Below are positions 17,146-25,730 of a stretch of 64,000 nucleotides of DNA, one piece after another. The stretch is from NCBI RefSeq assembly GCF_008000935.1, contig NZ_CP042831.1, positions 2,976,001-3,040,000 on the forward strand, written 5' to 3'. The position numbers and the translations under genes are program-made. Within the stretch, counting starts at the first letter, position 1; every line of letters begins with the position of its first letter. A model generated the notes under the pieces. That model saw only the letters and a program-made list of their open reading frames with translations. It searched no databases and was not told the DNA's origin. The DNA comes from Flavobacterium alkalisoli (lineage in GTDB: Bacteria > Bacteroidota > Bacteroidia > Flavobacteriales > Flavobacteriaceae).

Positions 17146-19449
17146 TTATGCTTCTTTAGATTTGGTAGTTACAATAGGAGCGAGGCAATTTTCAGGGATA
17201 TTGAAAGCATCAACCAACGGAACAGCATCTCTTCTTATTTCCCAACACAACTGGCTAAACAGTTTACGGAGTGCTTTTGTTTTACTTCCTTCCATATAAC
17301 CCTGTTCCAGATACCATGACTTATTCTCAAGTAATTTATTTACAGCAAAAAGATTATATAATCTTGTAAGCACCTCTTTTAAAGACTCATCAGCTTTTTC
17401 TAACTGTTGCTGAAACTGTTCTAAAAATACCCTGTCAAGATAAGCATAAGCTATCTGTAACATGTGGGGATGCATTATATTTGCTGCATCAAAAGTGTCC
17501 AGGCCATCATCTACCAGTTTTTTAAACCTTCTGGCAGCCGAACCAACAAGCTCTTTTTCCCTGTATTTAAAAGCGTGTAAATGAAACTCTGCATCTTTTA
17601 GGTGTTTGTCATCTGTGTTTCTTGTAGCAAAAGGGTTTTTCTCTGTAACAGCTGTTTTTGCCTGATCCAACACATAACTGAAAATTGTGGCAATATTCAT
17701 TTCACCAAACTGTTTACGGAATTCCCCTAAGCGGTTTTTAGCCACTAATTGCATCAAAACTGTGTTATCCCCTTCAAAAGTGGTATAGATTTCTGTATCG
17801 TTTTTTAAATCATCCAAACGATTTTCAGAAAGATATCCTTTACCGCCACAAGCTTCACGACATTCCTGAAGAGTATCTCTGGTATTCCAAGAAGAATATG
17901 ATTTCATTCCGGCAGCAAGAGCCTCAATTTCCTGCATATCATATTCTGTCCTGTTTAAAAAACGTTGAGTCAAATACTGTAATCCAAAATGCATTGCATA
18001 AGCATTAGCCAGATAAGGCATTAATCGCTGCTGATGCATCCTGTAATTTAGTATTGGCACTTCAAATCCGCCGTCAGGGCCAAATTGCCTTCTGTTATCC
18101 CCATATTTTATAGCAATAGCTAATCCTGTTTTTGCAGCCGCTAATGCTGATCGAGGTATACCTATACGGCCACCTACAAGTGTTCCCAGCATTGTAAAGA
18201 ACCTACGGTTATCACTCGGTATAGAAGTTACAAATTCTCCTTTTTCATTTACCTGAGCAAAGCGGTCCAGCATATTGTCATAAGGAATTTCTACATTATC
18301 AAAATAGATAATGCCGTTATCAACTCCGTTAAGCCCCATCTTATGACCGCAATCTTTAATGCGTACACCATTTAATACATTTCTTTCCTTATCTCTTATG
18401 GGGACTATAAAAGCATTTACACCATAATCATGGTCATCAATAATAAGCTTAGCAAAAACAGTAACCATTTCACCATGTACAGCTGCATTACCTATATATT
18501 CCTTGCGATCATACTCGGTAGGGGTAGTAATGGTAAAAGATCTGGTTTCATGATTATAAGTTGCAGTGGTTTGTATACCTTTTACATTAGACCCATGATG
18601 GGTTTCTGTCATAGCAAAACCACCCGGTATTTCGAGTTTACCAATATCGTTCAGGTATTTTTTAAAATGTTTTTCAGTCCCAAGAAACATAACACTCATT
18701 CCCCACAAACCAAACTGAACCCCGAACTTTATAACAAGGCTTAGATCATGGTAGCTAAGCGTTTCCATAATTGTAAAATATCCTTCGATATCTCCCGAGC
18801 CTCCATATTTTTTTGGATAAGCATAAGAACCATAGCCTTCTTTGGCTAATATCTTACACCATTCCAAAACCTTTTCTCTGTAAACAGCAGTGTCTGTTGA
18901 AGTTTCAAAAGCGAATTCAGGACTATTAATAATTCCTTTAATCCTGTTTATAACAGGAGCCTGATCTCCATCAAGCAAAGCAGTCATTTTTTGTGCACTG
19001 AAACTCTCTACTGTCTCATGTTTATTGGTAATGGTATCACGTGTTTCACACAGGCCTGAAATCACTTCCTGGCTCATAATACCTAAATCCGATTCAAGCT
19101 GAGCAAAAGAACTTTCAAACTTCTGTATATCCTCTTTAGTGTAAACCTGCCTGTCGGCATTGGCAATTAAAAAACCAAGTTGGGTTAAACTACCCGGCTT
19201 CTTATTGTTTTTTAACGCACGGTTTATGAGGTCTTTCCAATGAAAAAGTTCAGATCTTCCGGGAGGGGTATTTAAATCTATCTTTGATTTAAGAAACTCT
19301 TTTTCGGCTTTAGTAAAGCTATCCTGATTATTTATAAAGTTGTTGAGTGCCTTAAATTCGTCTTTGGTTAAAATATCATCCTGCCAAGCTAAATAGATAA
19401 CAGGTAGGAGTATTGAAAGCTTGGGGTCATTTAGAAAAGTAATATTCAT
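17146..19449 (-). CDS. Acyl-CoA dehydrogenase/oxidase-like flavoprotein
   Basis: A 767-residue FAD enzyme for the first, double-bond-forming step of fatty acyl-CoA oxidation. It is longer than classic acyl-CoA dehydrogenases (about 380-600). It carries acyl-CoA-oxidase-like marks: FAMTETHHGSNVKGIQTTATY near residue 276, an extended N-terminal helical region (1-150) and a C-terminal RRDAVPLVDAFNIPE segment. DNRRQFGPDGG and CREACGGKGYLSENRL are the shared family motifs, and YTTFEGDNTVLMQLVAKN the late FAD segment. Similar long proteins are common in Flavobacteriaceae. Whether it uses oxygen or an electron-transfer flavoprotein cannot be read from sequence. No beta-oxidation partner lies next to it. 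Confidence 0.88.
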   Translation of the reverse strand: MNITFLNDPKLSILLPVIYLAWQDDILTKDEFKALNNFINNQDSFTKAEKEFLKSKIDLNTPPGRSELFHWKDLINRALKNNKKPGSLTQLGFLIANADRQVYTKEDIQKFESSFAQLESDLGIMSQEVISGLCETRDTITNKHETVESFSAQKMTALLDGDQAPVINRIKGIINSPEFAFETSTDTAVYREKVLEWCKILAKEGYGSYAYPKKYGGSGDIEGYFTIMETLSYHDLSLVIKFGVQFGLWGMSVMFLGTEKHFKKYLNDIGKLEIPGGFAMTETHHGSNVKGIQTTATYNHETRSFTITTPTEYDRKEYIGNAAVHGEMVTVFAKLIIDDHDYGVNAFIVPIRDKERNVLNGVRIKDCGHKMGLNGVDNGIIYFDNVEIPYDNMLDRFAQVNEKGEFVTSIPSDNRRFFTMLGTLVGGRIGIPRSALAAAKTGLAIAIKYGDNRRQFGPDGGFEVPILNYRMHQQRLMPYLANAYAMHFGLQYLTQRFLNRTEYDMQEIEALAAGMKSYSSWNTRDTLQECREACGGKGYLSENRLDDLKNDTEIYTTFEGDNTVLMQLVAKNRLGEFRKQFGEMNIATIFSYVLDQAKTAVTEKNPFATRNTDDKHLKDAEFHLHAFKYREKELVGSAARRFKKLVDDGLDTFDAANIMHPHMLQIAYAYLDRVFLEQFQQQLEKADESLKEVLTRLYNLFAVNKLLENKSWYLEQGYMEGSKTKALRKLFSQLCWEIRRDAVPLVDAFNIPENCLAPIVTTKSKEA

Positions 19450-19734
19450 CTTATTTCGATTAATCCTTAAAAATAGGCATTTTCCTATGCTTTATGTTTA
19501 AAATAGTGTTAATTATAGCCTCAATTAAGCAGTTAAACACGATATTATAATTACTTCTAAACAAGTAGATTATGTTAAAGTTTTCTATGTAACATTTTGT
19601 GAATGACCTGCTTAAAGTTAAAGTTTCTAAATTGGAGATTATTTAATACACTTTTAGATAAAAATTACGAAATAAGTTAATAACTTAGGAGTAGATAAAA
19701 ACAAACATTTAATACCGTTAAATTATAAATTGCC

Positions 19735-19932
19735 ATGGAACGCATAATTACAACACAGTCGGGAGGGGTGGATGCCATGAGAACAGTTTCTTATGAAAAG
19801 GCTGCTGCACAACAGGAAAAGGAAGCTCAAAAGAATGAAGTACTATCTTGTAATCAGTTACTAAAAAACTTACTTAAAACAAATTTGAGACTTTTAAAAA
19901 TTAACGATATAAGTACATTTTTACTTTTTTAA
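19735..19932 (+). CDS. Possible small protein of unknown function
   Basis: A 65-codon frame. The first half (MERIITTQSGGVDAMRTVSY, then Ala/Gln/Glu/Lys-rich) has coding-like composition. The second half becomes very AT-rich and Leu/Lys-dominated, as if the frame had run on past its proper end or lost a longer downstream part. It precedes the acidic protein gene on the same strand by 17 bases. The preceding 285 bases, back to the acyl-CoA oxidase-like gene, hold no other feature I can support. I do not recognise the protein and cannot exclude chance. Confidence 0.3.
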   Translation: MERIITTQSGGVDAMRTVSYEKAAAQQEKEAQKNEVLSCNQLLKNLLKTNLRLLKINDISTFLLF

Positions 19933-19949
19933 AAACAAAAAATGATGCT

Positions 19950-20300
19950 ATGGATGAGGAAATGAAAAGAAATAATGAAGAAGAGAAATCTAAAACACCA
20001 AAGCAAAAAAACGAAACGGCTAAATTAGATAACCCCAATAAATACCTGGCTATGGAACAGCCGGGTGTAAGCTATACCAAAGAAGATAATCATACGGCAA
20101 ACTCTGACAGGGTAAACCCTAATGACTACAATGGTAAAGATGAGTGGGATGAAGAAGGTGGTAACAGCAAAAATTCTGATGCTTTTAATCAGGATGACAC
20201 TATTCTTAATGATAATCTTGATTTAGACGAAGATCAAAACAAATCAATATCAAGTGATGATGACGACTTTGAGGAATCAAATGAACGTTATACCAACTAA
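19950..20300 (+). CDS. Acidic, low-complexity hypothetical protein
   Basis: A 116-residue hydrophilic protein (112 if it starts at the in-frame ATG 19962) with no signal peptide or membrane helix. It is rich in Asp, Glu, Asn and Lys and ends in an Asp/Ser/Glu run (SSDDDDFEESNERYTN). It looks intrinsically disordered. Segments such as NPNKYLAMEQPGVSYTKED and VNPNDYNGKDEWDEEGG look like conserved short blocks within a flexible chain. It is followed by a strong terminator. I do not recognise a family with an assigned role. Confidence 0.6.
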   Translation: MDEEMKRNNEEEKSKTPKQKNETAKLDNPNKYLAMEQPGVSYTKEDNHTANSDRVNPNDYNGKDEWDEEGGNSKNSDAFNQDDTILNDNLDLDEDQNKSISSDDDDFEESNERYTN

Positions 20301-20317
20301 GAATCCAAGTAATCCTT

Positions 20318-20325
20318 TATATTTG
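20318..20325 (+). promoter_or_regulatory. -7 box of the CDF transporter gene, directly before a terminator hairpin
   Basis: TATATTTG, an exact TAnnTTTG match, 43 bases before the ATG at 20368. The expected start site falls inside the left arm of the following hairpin, so the new transcript would lack the full stem. Confidence 0.4.
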
Positions 20326-20357
20326 TCCCTGATATTTTAAAATATCAGGGATTTTTT
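20326..20357 (+). terminator. Terminator after the acidic protein gene
   Basis: A perfect 26-base palindrome (TCCCTGATATTTT at 20326-20338 with its complement at 20339-20351), then a run of T. Confidence 0.85.
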
Positions 20358-20367
20358 ATATCGTACA

Positions 20368-21309
20368 ATGACAGGAAACTCTAAAATAGCCATATACGGG
20401 GCTCTGGCAGCCAATTTAGCAATTGCAGTAGTAAAATTTGTAGCAGCTTCAGTAACAGGAAGCTCAGCCATGATATCAGAAGGTATCCACAGTACTGTAG
20501 ACAGCGGCAATTCGTTGCTTCTATTATTAGGTATGAAGCGAAGCCAAAAGCCAGCTGACAGGACCCACCCGTTTGGTCATGGTAAGGAAATTTACTTCTG
20601 GTCTTTAATTGTTGCAATCCTTGTATTCTCTTTAGGTGGTGGTATGTCTGTTTATGAAGGGATAACCCATTTACAGCATCCTGTAGAGCTTAAAGATCCG
20701 TTTTGGAATTACATTGTACTTTTTTCGTCTATTATTTTTGAAGGAGCTTCACTTTTTTACGCTATAAGACAGTTTAACAAAAGTAGGGGAGAACTTGGTT
20801 TCTGGAAAGAAGTAAGCCTTAGTAAAGATCCCGGGCTTTTTGCAGTTATTTATGAAGAAAGCGCTGCTATTATAGGGTTGTTAATAGCCTTGGCCGGAGT
20901 ATTTTTAGGGCACTACTTAAACAATCCATTATATGATGCGCTGGCATCAATGCTTATTGGATTGGTACTGATTATCGTTGCCATAATAATGGTTAAGGAA
21001 AGTAAAGGACTTTTGGTAGGGGAAAGCGCAGATAGCGAAATAGTAAAAGGTATTTACAGACTTGTAGAAAGTGACAATCGTGTAAAAACCTTATATTTTC
21101 CTTTAACCATGCATTTGGCACCAGACGAAATTTTACTTGCTCTGGATGTTGAATTTCAAAGTGATATGACAGTTGAAAATCTTTTCAGTACCATTAAACA
21201 ACTGGAAGACGAAATAAAAAAGAAATTCCCTACAGTAAAAAAGATATATATAGAAGCTAAAAACTTTGGAGGTCAGGAACGTCCATGGATGATAGAAAGT
21301 ACGGATTAA
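20368..21309 (+). CDS. Cation diffusion facilitator (CDF) transporter
   Basis: A 313-residue metal/proton antiporter with six membrane helices in the first 210 residues and a C-terminal cytoplasmic domain (about 215-313). CDF marks are SEGIHSTVDSGNSLLLLLG (helix II, His/Asp metal site), DRTHPFGHGKEIYFWSL and the helix V segment LYDALASMLIGLVLI. The metal-site pair reads H..D in helix II and D in helix V, as in zinc, iron or manganese exporters; the exact metal is not decidable here. It is a single gene between a terminator and a convergent hypothetical gene. Confidence 0.92.
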   Translation: MTGNSKIAIYGALAANLAIAVVKFVAASVTGSSAMISEGIHSTVDSGNSLLLLLGMKRSQKPADRTHPFGHGKEIYFWSLIVAILVFSLGGGMSVYEGITHLQHPVELKDPFWNYIVLFSSIIFEGASLFYAIRQFNKSRGELGFWKEVSLSKDPGLFAVIYEESAAIIGLLIALAGVFLGHYLNNPLYDALASMLIGLVLIIVAIIMVKESKGLLVGESADSEIVKGIYRLVESDNRVKTLYFPLTMHLAPDEILLALDVEFQSDMTVENLFSTIKQLEDEIKKKFPTVKKIYIEAKNFGGQERPWMIESTD

Positions 21310-21311
21310 AC

Positions 21312-22025
21312 TTATAGATCATAATACTCTTCAGGATTTATTGAAAGTTGTCTGGCATTGTTATCAGGGTTTTTCAAAAAATCCTGCATTCTTAATTCAC
21401 TCTCTTTACACGCTTCTATTATAGATATATTTTTGCATACAAAATCCTTAAGCGTTTCATTAGGAATGTTGTGATGATGCTTTCTAAACATCCTGAAATT
21501 GAAAATTAAAGAATCTATTGTATGAATAAATCCATAAAATGACCACCACCCTAAAAGAAAAGTTTTAATAGAAGCATTACGTACTTGTTTATTCAGGCAA
21601 TGAGGACAAGCGATTTTAAATTTAACCCTATATACACAGCCAAATAAAAAACTTATTACATATTTATAATTAGTAGCATTTAAATTTGTGCTTCTTTTAT
21701 AACAAGAAGGACAACGCTGTTTCTGAATTATTTTACAATAATTAATGATTTCTAATTCTGTAGGTCTTAATAATTTTCTATCTAAAAAATCTAAAAGTTC
21801 CTCGGGAAGTTTTCTGTTTATAATTTCCTGCTTAAGTACAGGAATTACTTCAGGCCTTAAAGCCCTTGCCTCAAACTTTGCAATATCTTTTATTTTAGTG
21901 TCACTCAGTGACCTGTAATGATTTTTTATTATTTCTAAATCCAATGGAATATTCGATTTTAAGATTCTTAAAAAACTACTGAGGGAGATATACTGAAAAA
22001 ACAGCCCCTTTATCAGGTTCTCCAT
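21312..22025 (-). CDS. Hypothetical protein with two CxxC pairs and a membrane-associated segment
   Basis: A 237-residue protein that I do not recognise. Two cysteine pairs (CPSC near 105 and CPHC near 140) look like a zinc ribbon split by about 30 residues. A hydrophobic Trp-rich stretch follows (FLLGWWSFYGFIHTIDSLIF, about 155-175), and there is a helical N-terminal half. Its ATG lies within the 3' end of the histidine kinase gene in another frame (50-base overlap). A TTG at 21944 would avoid the overlap but lose 27 residues. The overlap suggests translational coupling, hence a possible output or partner of the kinase. Confidence 0.7.
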   Translation of the reverse strand: MENLIKGLFFQYISLSSFLRILKSNIPLDLEIIKNHYRSLSDTKIKDIAKFEARALRPEVIPVLKQEIINRKLPEELLDFLDRKLLRPTELEIINYCKIIQKQRCPSCYKRSTNLNATNYKYVISFLFGCVYRVKFKIACPHCLNKQVRNASIKTFLLGWWSFYGFIHTIDSLIFNFRMFRKHHHNIPNETLKDFVCKNISIIEACKESELRMQDFLKNPDNNARQLSINPEEYYDL

Positions 22026-23283
22026 GAGCAGTTATTATACCATTATGATTTTCAACTATTTTTTTAACTATAGTAAGACCTATGCCGGTACCTTCATATT
22101 TTGAACGTTGATGGAGACTTTGAAAGAGTTCAAATATTTTAGCACTGTATTTTTGTTCAAATCCAATTCCGTTATCTTCTATAGTTATACAGCAGTATTC
22201 AACATTAGGAATTAGATTGTCTATATCAAAAGATTTTCCTAAACCTATTTTATCAGATACTTTTATTATTGGTTTATTATTGGTTTTTATAAACTTTAAA
22301 GCATTGCTTATAAGATTAAATAAAAGCTGCTTAACCTGGAAATCAAGAGCATTAATTTTATGTTTTACATCTATAACAATATTTGCCTCTTTCCGTCTTA
22401 TAACTTCTTCTAAATCTTGTATAATCTCTTTAGTTATTGAATTTAAATCAATATTTTTAAAGTTGTTTTCATCAGGATTTGTTTTAGAGTATTTGAGCAG
22501 ATCACTTATTAACTCCTGCATTTTTGCTGCAGACATTCTAATTCGATTAAAATAGTCTTTACCTCTTTCTGTAAGATTATCTATTTCCCTTTCCTCGATT
22601 AAAGATGCTATTGTTTGTATTTTACGTAATGGCTCCTGTAAATCGTGGCTGGAAATATAATTAAAAGACTGTAACTCCTTATTTATTTTTATTAGCTCTT
22701 TATTGCTTTTTTCCAGTTGTTGGGTACGTTCAAAGACTTTTTTCTCTAACTGAATATTAAAAACCTTTTCTGCGATAAATTGTGATTCTATATTTCTTAC
22801 CGAATCTAACGTATTAAGATGAAAGGAAATAAGGCTTGCAAAAAGTTTAAACATCCCCGTAACAGCTTCAGATGTAACTATATTTGGGTTTGGGTCAATA
22901 GCACATAATGTACCGAAAAAGCTTCCATCATTTTTAAATATGGGGATAGAAATATAACTTTGAAAACCATACATTAAAGGTGTATGATGAGAACAAAAAT
23001 GTGGATGATCTTTTACAGAATCTATAATAACACCTTCACCTGATTGTCTAATCTCATCACAAATTGTAGTTTTAATTTCAAGTTCATCACCTGGTTTTAA
23101 TCCAAAACCAATATCATCACGCACACTACATGTTATCCAATGCTCCTCAGTTACACGTGCTACCGCCGCAAATCCCATCCCTGTTGTTTGACAAATAACA
23201 TTAAGCATAATAGGTATAGCCGAAATTTGACTAATGTCATTGATATCTTTTTGAAGATGCAAAGGCAAATGTTTCATGTGCAT
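21976..23283 (-). CDS. GAF-domain sensor histidine kinase
   Basis: A 435-residue cytoplasmic kinase with no membrane helix. A GAF domain (about 20-165, with ITCSVRDDIGFGLKPGDELE and ISIPIFKNDGSFFGTLCAIDP) is followed by a coiled coil (about 170-205) and a HisKA dimerisation domain with the phospho-acceptor in SSHDLQEPLRKIQ (near 215). The HATPase domain has N box LLFNLISNALKF, G1 IEDNGIGF and G2 GTGIGLTIVKKIVENH. GAF-type sensors of this form resemble phytochrome-like kinases, but no chromophore cysteine can be assigned. No response regulator is adjacent; the downstream overlapping gene is a zinc-ribbon-like hypothetical. Confidence 0.9.
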   Translation of the reverse strand: MHMKHLPLHLQKDINDISQISAIPIMLNVICQTTGMGFAAVARVTEEHWITCSVRDDIGFGLKPGDELEIKTTICDEIRQSGEGVIIDSVKDHPHFCSHHTPLMYGFQSYISIPIFKNDGSFFGTLCAIDPNPNIVTSEAVTGMFKLFASLISFHLNTLDSVRNIESQFIAEKVFNIQLEKKVFERTQQLEKSNKELIKINKELQSFNYISSHDLQEPLRKIQTIASLIEEREIDNLTERGKDYFNRIRMSAAKMQELISDLLKYSKTNPDENNFKNIDLNSITKEIIQDLEEVIRRKEANIVIDVKHKINALDFQVKQLLFNLISNALKFIKTNNKPIIKVSDKIGLGKSFDIDNLIPNVEYCCITIEDNGIGFEQKYSAKIFELFQSLHQRSKYEGTGIGLTIVKKIVENHNGIITAHGEPDKGAVFSVYLPQ

Positions 23284-23670
23284 TGGTTATAAAAACTAAA
23301 AATACCACAAATTCTCTTCACCCACAATTATTATTATTTTGTGATTAAGCAAACAACTTACTGTCATCTATATACTTTTTTGTATCTCTCCAAAGTCTTG
23401 AGTTCAAGAAAATAGTTCTTTAGTTTTTTTAACTAGTAAAATTATAAACTATTCATATTATTTGAATAAAAACTATGGTTAAAACCAATAACTGTATAAA
23501 CAAAACCTTTTGAATATCAATAAATAAGGGTTCAATTATATTTAATTTTGCAGCACAAGTTAATAATAACAATAAAATAAATTTAGCGAAAACCTTTTAG
23601 GTTAAATAATACTTCTGCTACTTGTTAAAAGGATATAAATTTTAAATTTGTTTAAGTAAAAACTTACTAT
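23284..23670. other. 387-base AT-rich divergent intergenic region
   Basis: It separates the histidine kinase (minus) and thioesterase (plus) genes. Besides the thioesterase promoter I see a second plus-strand TAATTTTG at 23543-23550, which could be an upstream promoter with a leader of about 115 bases. No reading frame or stable hairpin stands out. Confidence 0.5.
23622..23650 (+). promoter_or_regulatory. Two-part Bacteroidota promoter of the thioesterase gene
   Basis: TTG at 23622-23624, an 18-base spacer, and TAAATTTG at 23643-23650. Both elements and the spacing fit the -33/-7 consensus; the ATG is 21 bases downstream. Confidence 0.6.
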
Positions 23671-24069
23671 ATGAAGTTCCACACAAGAAAATGGGTTAAG
23701 CCCGAAGATTTAAATGCTAACGGTACATTGTTTGGGGGGAAGCTATTGGCATGGATTGATGAGGAAGCTGCTTTATACTCTATAATTCAGCTTGAAAACC
23801 AACGTGTAGTTACCAAACACATGTCTGAAATCAATTTTATGAGCTCAGCACAGCAGGGCGATATCGTTGAGATAGGTATTGATGTGGTTCGTTTTGGTAC
23901 TACTTCCTTAGTATTAAAATGTGAGGTACGTAATAAAATGACTCATGAAAAGATTATAACGGTAGATAATATTACTATGGTAAATCTTGATAGTTTTGGC
24001 AAACCGGCACCACATGGAAAAACTAAAATAGAGTATGTAAAAGACCGTATAGCGGCCAACAACCGTTAA
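23671..24069 (+). CDS. Acyl-CoA thioesterase, hotdog fold (YciA-like)
   Basis: A 132-residue single-hotdog protein that hydrolyses acyl-CoA thioesters. The segment DLNANGTLFGGKLLAWIDE (about 13-31) gives the Asn and Asp/Glu active-site region of the YciA/BFIT group. HMSEINFMSSAQQGDIVEIG and the basic C-terminal stretch complete the fold. YciA-type enzymes act on a broad range of CoA esters and help recover CoA. It has its own two-part promoter and overlaps the convergent mscS-like gene by 4 bases. Confidence 0.9.
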   Translation: MKFHTRKWVKPEDLNANGTLFGGKLLAWIDEEAALYSIIQLENQRVVTKHMSEINFMSSAQQGDIVEIGIDVVRFGTTSLVLKCEVRNKMTHEKIITVDNITMVNLDSFGKPAPHGKTKIEYVKDRIAANNR

Positions 24070-25325
24070 TTATCTGGCTCTACAAAAGCAGCCTTGTTAC
24101 TGTTTGAAGGAAGTTCAAATATTTCAAGTCCAAAATAAGGTACTGCAGCTATTATGTGGTCAAATATATCGGCCATTATATACTCATAATTTACCCAACG
24201 TTTATCGGATGTAAAAGCATAAATCTCGATGGGTATGCCTTTTTCAGTTGGCTGAAGGTGCCTGCACATCATGGTCATGTCCTTATTGATTGCCGGATGA
24301 TTTTCTATATACTGATTTATATATTTCCTAAACAACCCTAAATTAGTAAGGTTACGCCCGTTAATAGATATACTCTTATCCGCAGCATTAAGGCTATTAA
24401 ACTTATCAATATCAGCCTGACGATGGTCTATATAAGACTGCAGCATTTGTATCTTCCTGAATTTTTCAATCTCTTCTCCGGTAACAAAGCGTACGCTGTT
24501 TGCTTTTATAAGTATATGTCTTTTAATTCTTCGCCCTCCGGAGTTGACCATACCTCTCCAGTTTTTAAAAGAATCAGAAATCAGGCTATATGTTGGCAGG
24601 GTGGTGGTCGTGTTGTCAAAGTTTCTAACCTTTACTGTAGCAAGGTTAATTTCAATAACATCACCATCGGCACCGTATTTTTCAATAGTTATCCAGTCGC
24701 CAATACGCACCATATCATTAACACTCACCTGGATACTGGCTACAAAACCGAGTATGGTATCCCTGAATATCAATAATATAATCGCCGAAATTGCACCTAA
24801 AGCTCCTAATAGCGCGCCTATTTCAACCCCAAAAAGCATTAATATTACAGAGATTATGGCAAACATCCATAAGATGATCATCATAACCTGTATGTAACTA
24901 TCTATAGGCTTGTCACTATAAGTCGGTTTTGTTTTTAAATAGTCTTTTACAGAGTGCAGTATGCTTCTTATAATCCACAGAAAAAGAAGAATGATAAACG
25001 TTTTCATCCCTTTTTCAAAAACAGCTTCCCAATATTTAAAGTTTTTAAGAGCTACAGGAAGCGTTTGGTAAATAAATAGGGTAGGCACTAAATGGGCAAC
25101 ATATTTGGTAGCCCTGTTTTCAACTAAAAAGTCGTCAAAAGCAGTTTTTGTCCTTTTAGCCAAAACACTAAAAGCAGCAACCAGTATTTTTTTAGAAATA
25201 AAATCAAGGATAAGTGCTACCAGTACAATAACTACAATATTAATCATAAGATTACCGTATGTAGCTGTTGTTCGGCTAAAATCTAAATCTCTTAATATTT
25301 TATATGCCCAGTTAAATGCGTCCAT
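24066..25325 (-). CDS. Mechanosensitive ion channel, MscS family
   Basis: A 419-residue membrane protein with about five helices in the first 200 residues. The pore-lining helix contains EIGALLGALGAISAIILLIFRD (about 165-188), rich in Gly/Ala as in MscS TM3. The beta domain follows, with VNDMVRIGDWITIEKYGADGDVIEINLATVKVRNFD, then a long C-terminal cytoplasmic part. The insert after the beta domain (about 270-340, with ADKSINGRNLTNLGLFRKYI) matches the YbdG-like subgroup rather than small MscS. It would open under membrane tension to release solutes. It starts immediately after the DUF3817 stop codon, so the two are cotranscribed. Confidence 0.9.
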   Translation of the reverse strand: MDAFNWAYKILRDLDFSRTTATYGNLMINIVVIVLVALILDFISKKILVAAFSVLAKRTKTAFDDFLVENRATKYVAHLVPTLFIYQTLPVALKNFKYWEAVFEKGMKTFIILLFLWIIRSILHSVKDYLKTKPTYSDKPIDSYIQVMMIILWMFAIISVILMLFGVEIGALLGALGAISAIILLIFRDTILGFVASIQVSVNDMVRIGDWITIEKYGADGDVIEINLATVKVRNFDNTTTTLPTYSLISDSFKNWRGMVNSGGRRIKRHILIKANSVRFVTGEEIEKFRKIQMLQSYIDHRQADIDKFNSLNAADKSISINGRNLTNLGLFRKYINQYIENHPAINKDMTMMCRHLQPTEKGIPIEIYAFTSDKRWVNYEYIMADIFDHIIAAVPYFGLEIFELPSNSNKAAFVEPDN

Positions 25326-25601
25326 TTATGCGTTTGAAGATTGTTTAAAGTATTTATTTTCAATATAAAAAGTACCAAAAGGAATTACCGATGCCACACA
25401 AACAATCAGCAACTTTTTTACAGGCCACTTTTCTTCACTAAAAAGCATAATTGCCAAAACAATATAAGTAATAAAAAGCATTCCGTGAGCCATACCTATT
25501 ATACGTACTAATTGATCAACTCTATATACATATGCAAAGAACAATAAAACTAATAGAGATATACCTTCAAGTGTTGCAATTATCTTAAAAAACTTTACCA
25601 T
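25326..25601 (-). CDS. DUF3817 small membrane protein
   Basis: A 91-residue membrane protein with three hydrophobic segments. The family marks are ATLEGISLLVLLF near the N-terminus and IGMAHGMLFITYIVLAI in the middle. I start it at the ATG at 25601; the longest frame starts at a TTG (25619) that lies inside an exact -7 box. DUF3817 proteins are often annotated as integral membrane proteins and resemble the YdzA group; function unknown. The mscS-like gene follows directly (TAA then ATG), suggesting a shared membrane role. Confidence 0.85.
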   Translation of the reverse strand: MVKFFKIIATLEGISLLVLLFFAYVYRVDQLVRIIGMAHGMLFITYIVLAIMLFSEEKWPVKKLLIVCVASVIPFGTFYIENKYFKQSSNA

Positions 25602-25616
25602 AATTTTAATTTTGGG

Positions 25617-25624
25617 CAAAGGTA
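25617..25624 (-). promoter_or_regulatory. -7 box of the DUF3817-mscS operon
   Basis: CAAAGGTA on the plus strand reads TACCTTTG on the minus strand. It lies 16 bases before the ATG at 25601 and overlaps the spurious TTG start. Confidence 0.5.
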
Positions 25625-25671
25625 CTAATTAAGAACAATTCTAAAAAGCCAGAAAAAGTTAATTGTACAAA

Positions 25672-25699
25672 TAAAAAAAGCTGTTTGTTTCCAAACAGC
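25672..25699 (-). terminator. Terminator of the 123-residue hypothetical gene
   Basis: On the minus strand an 8-bp stem GCTGTTTG/CAAACAGC with a 4-base loop is followed by seven T. It ends transcription before the DUF3817 promoter. Confidence 0.85.
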
Positions 25700-25730
25700 C
25701 CTAATTATATAACTAATGATGTAAATTATT

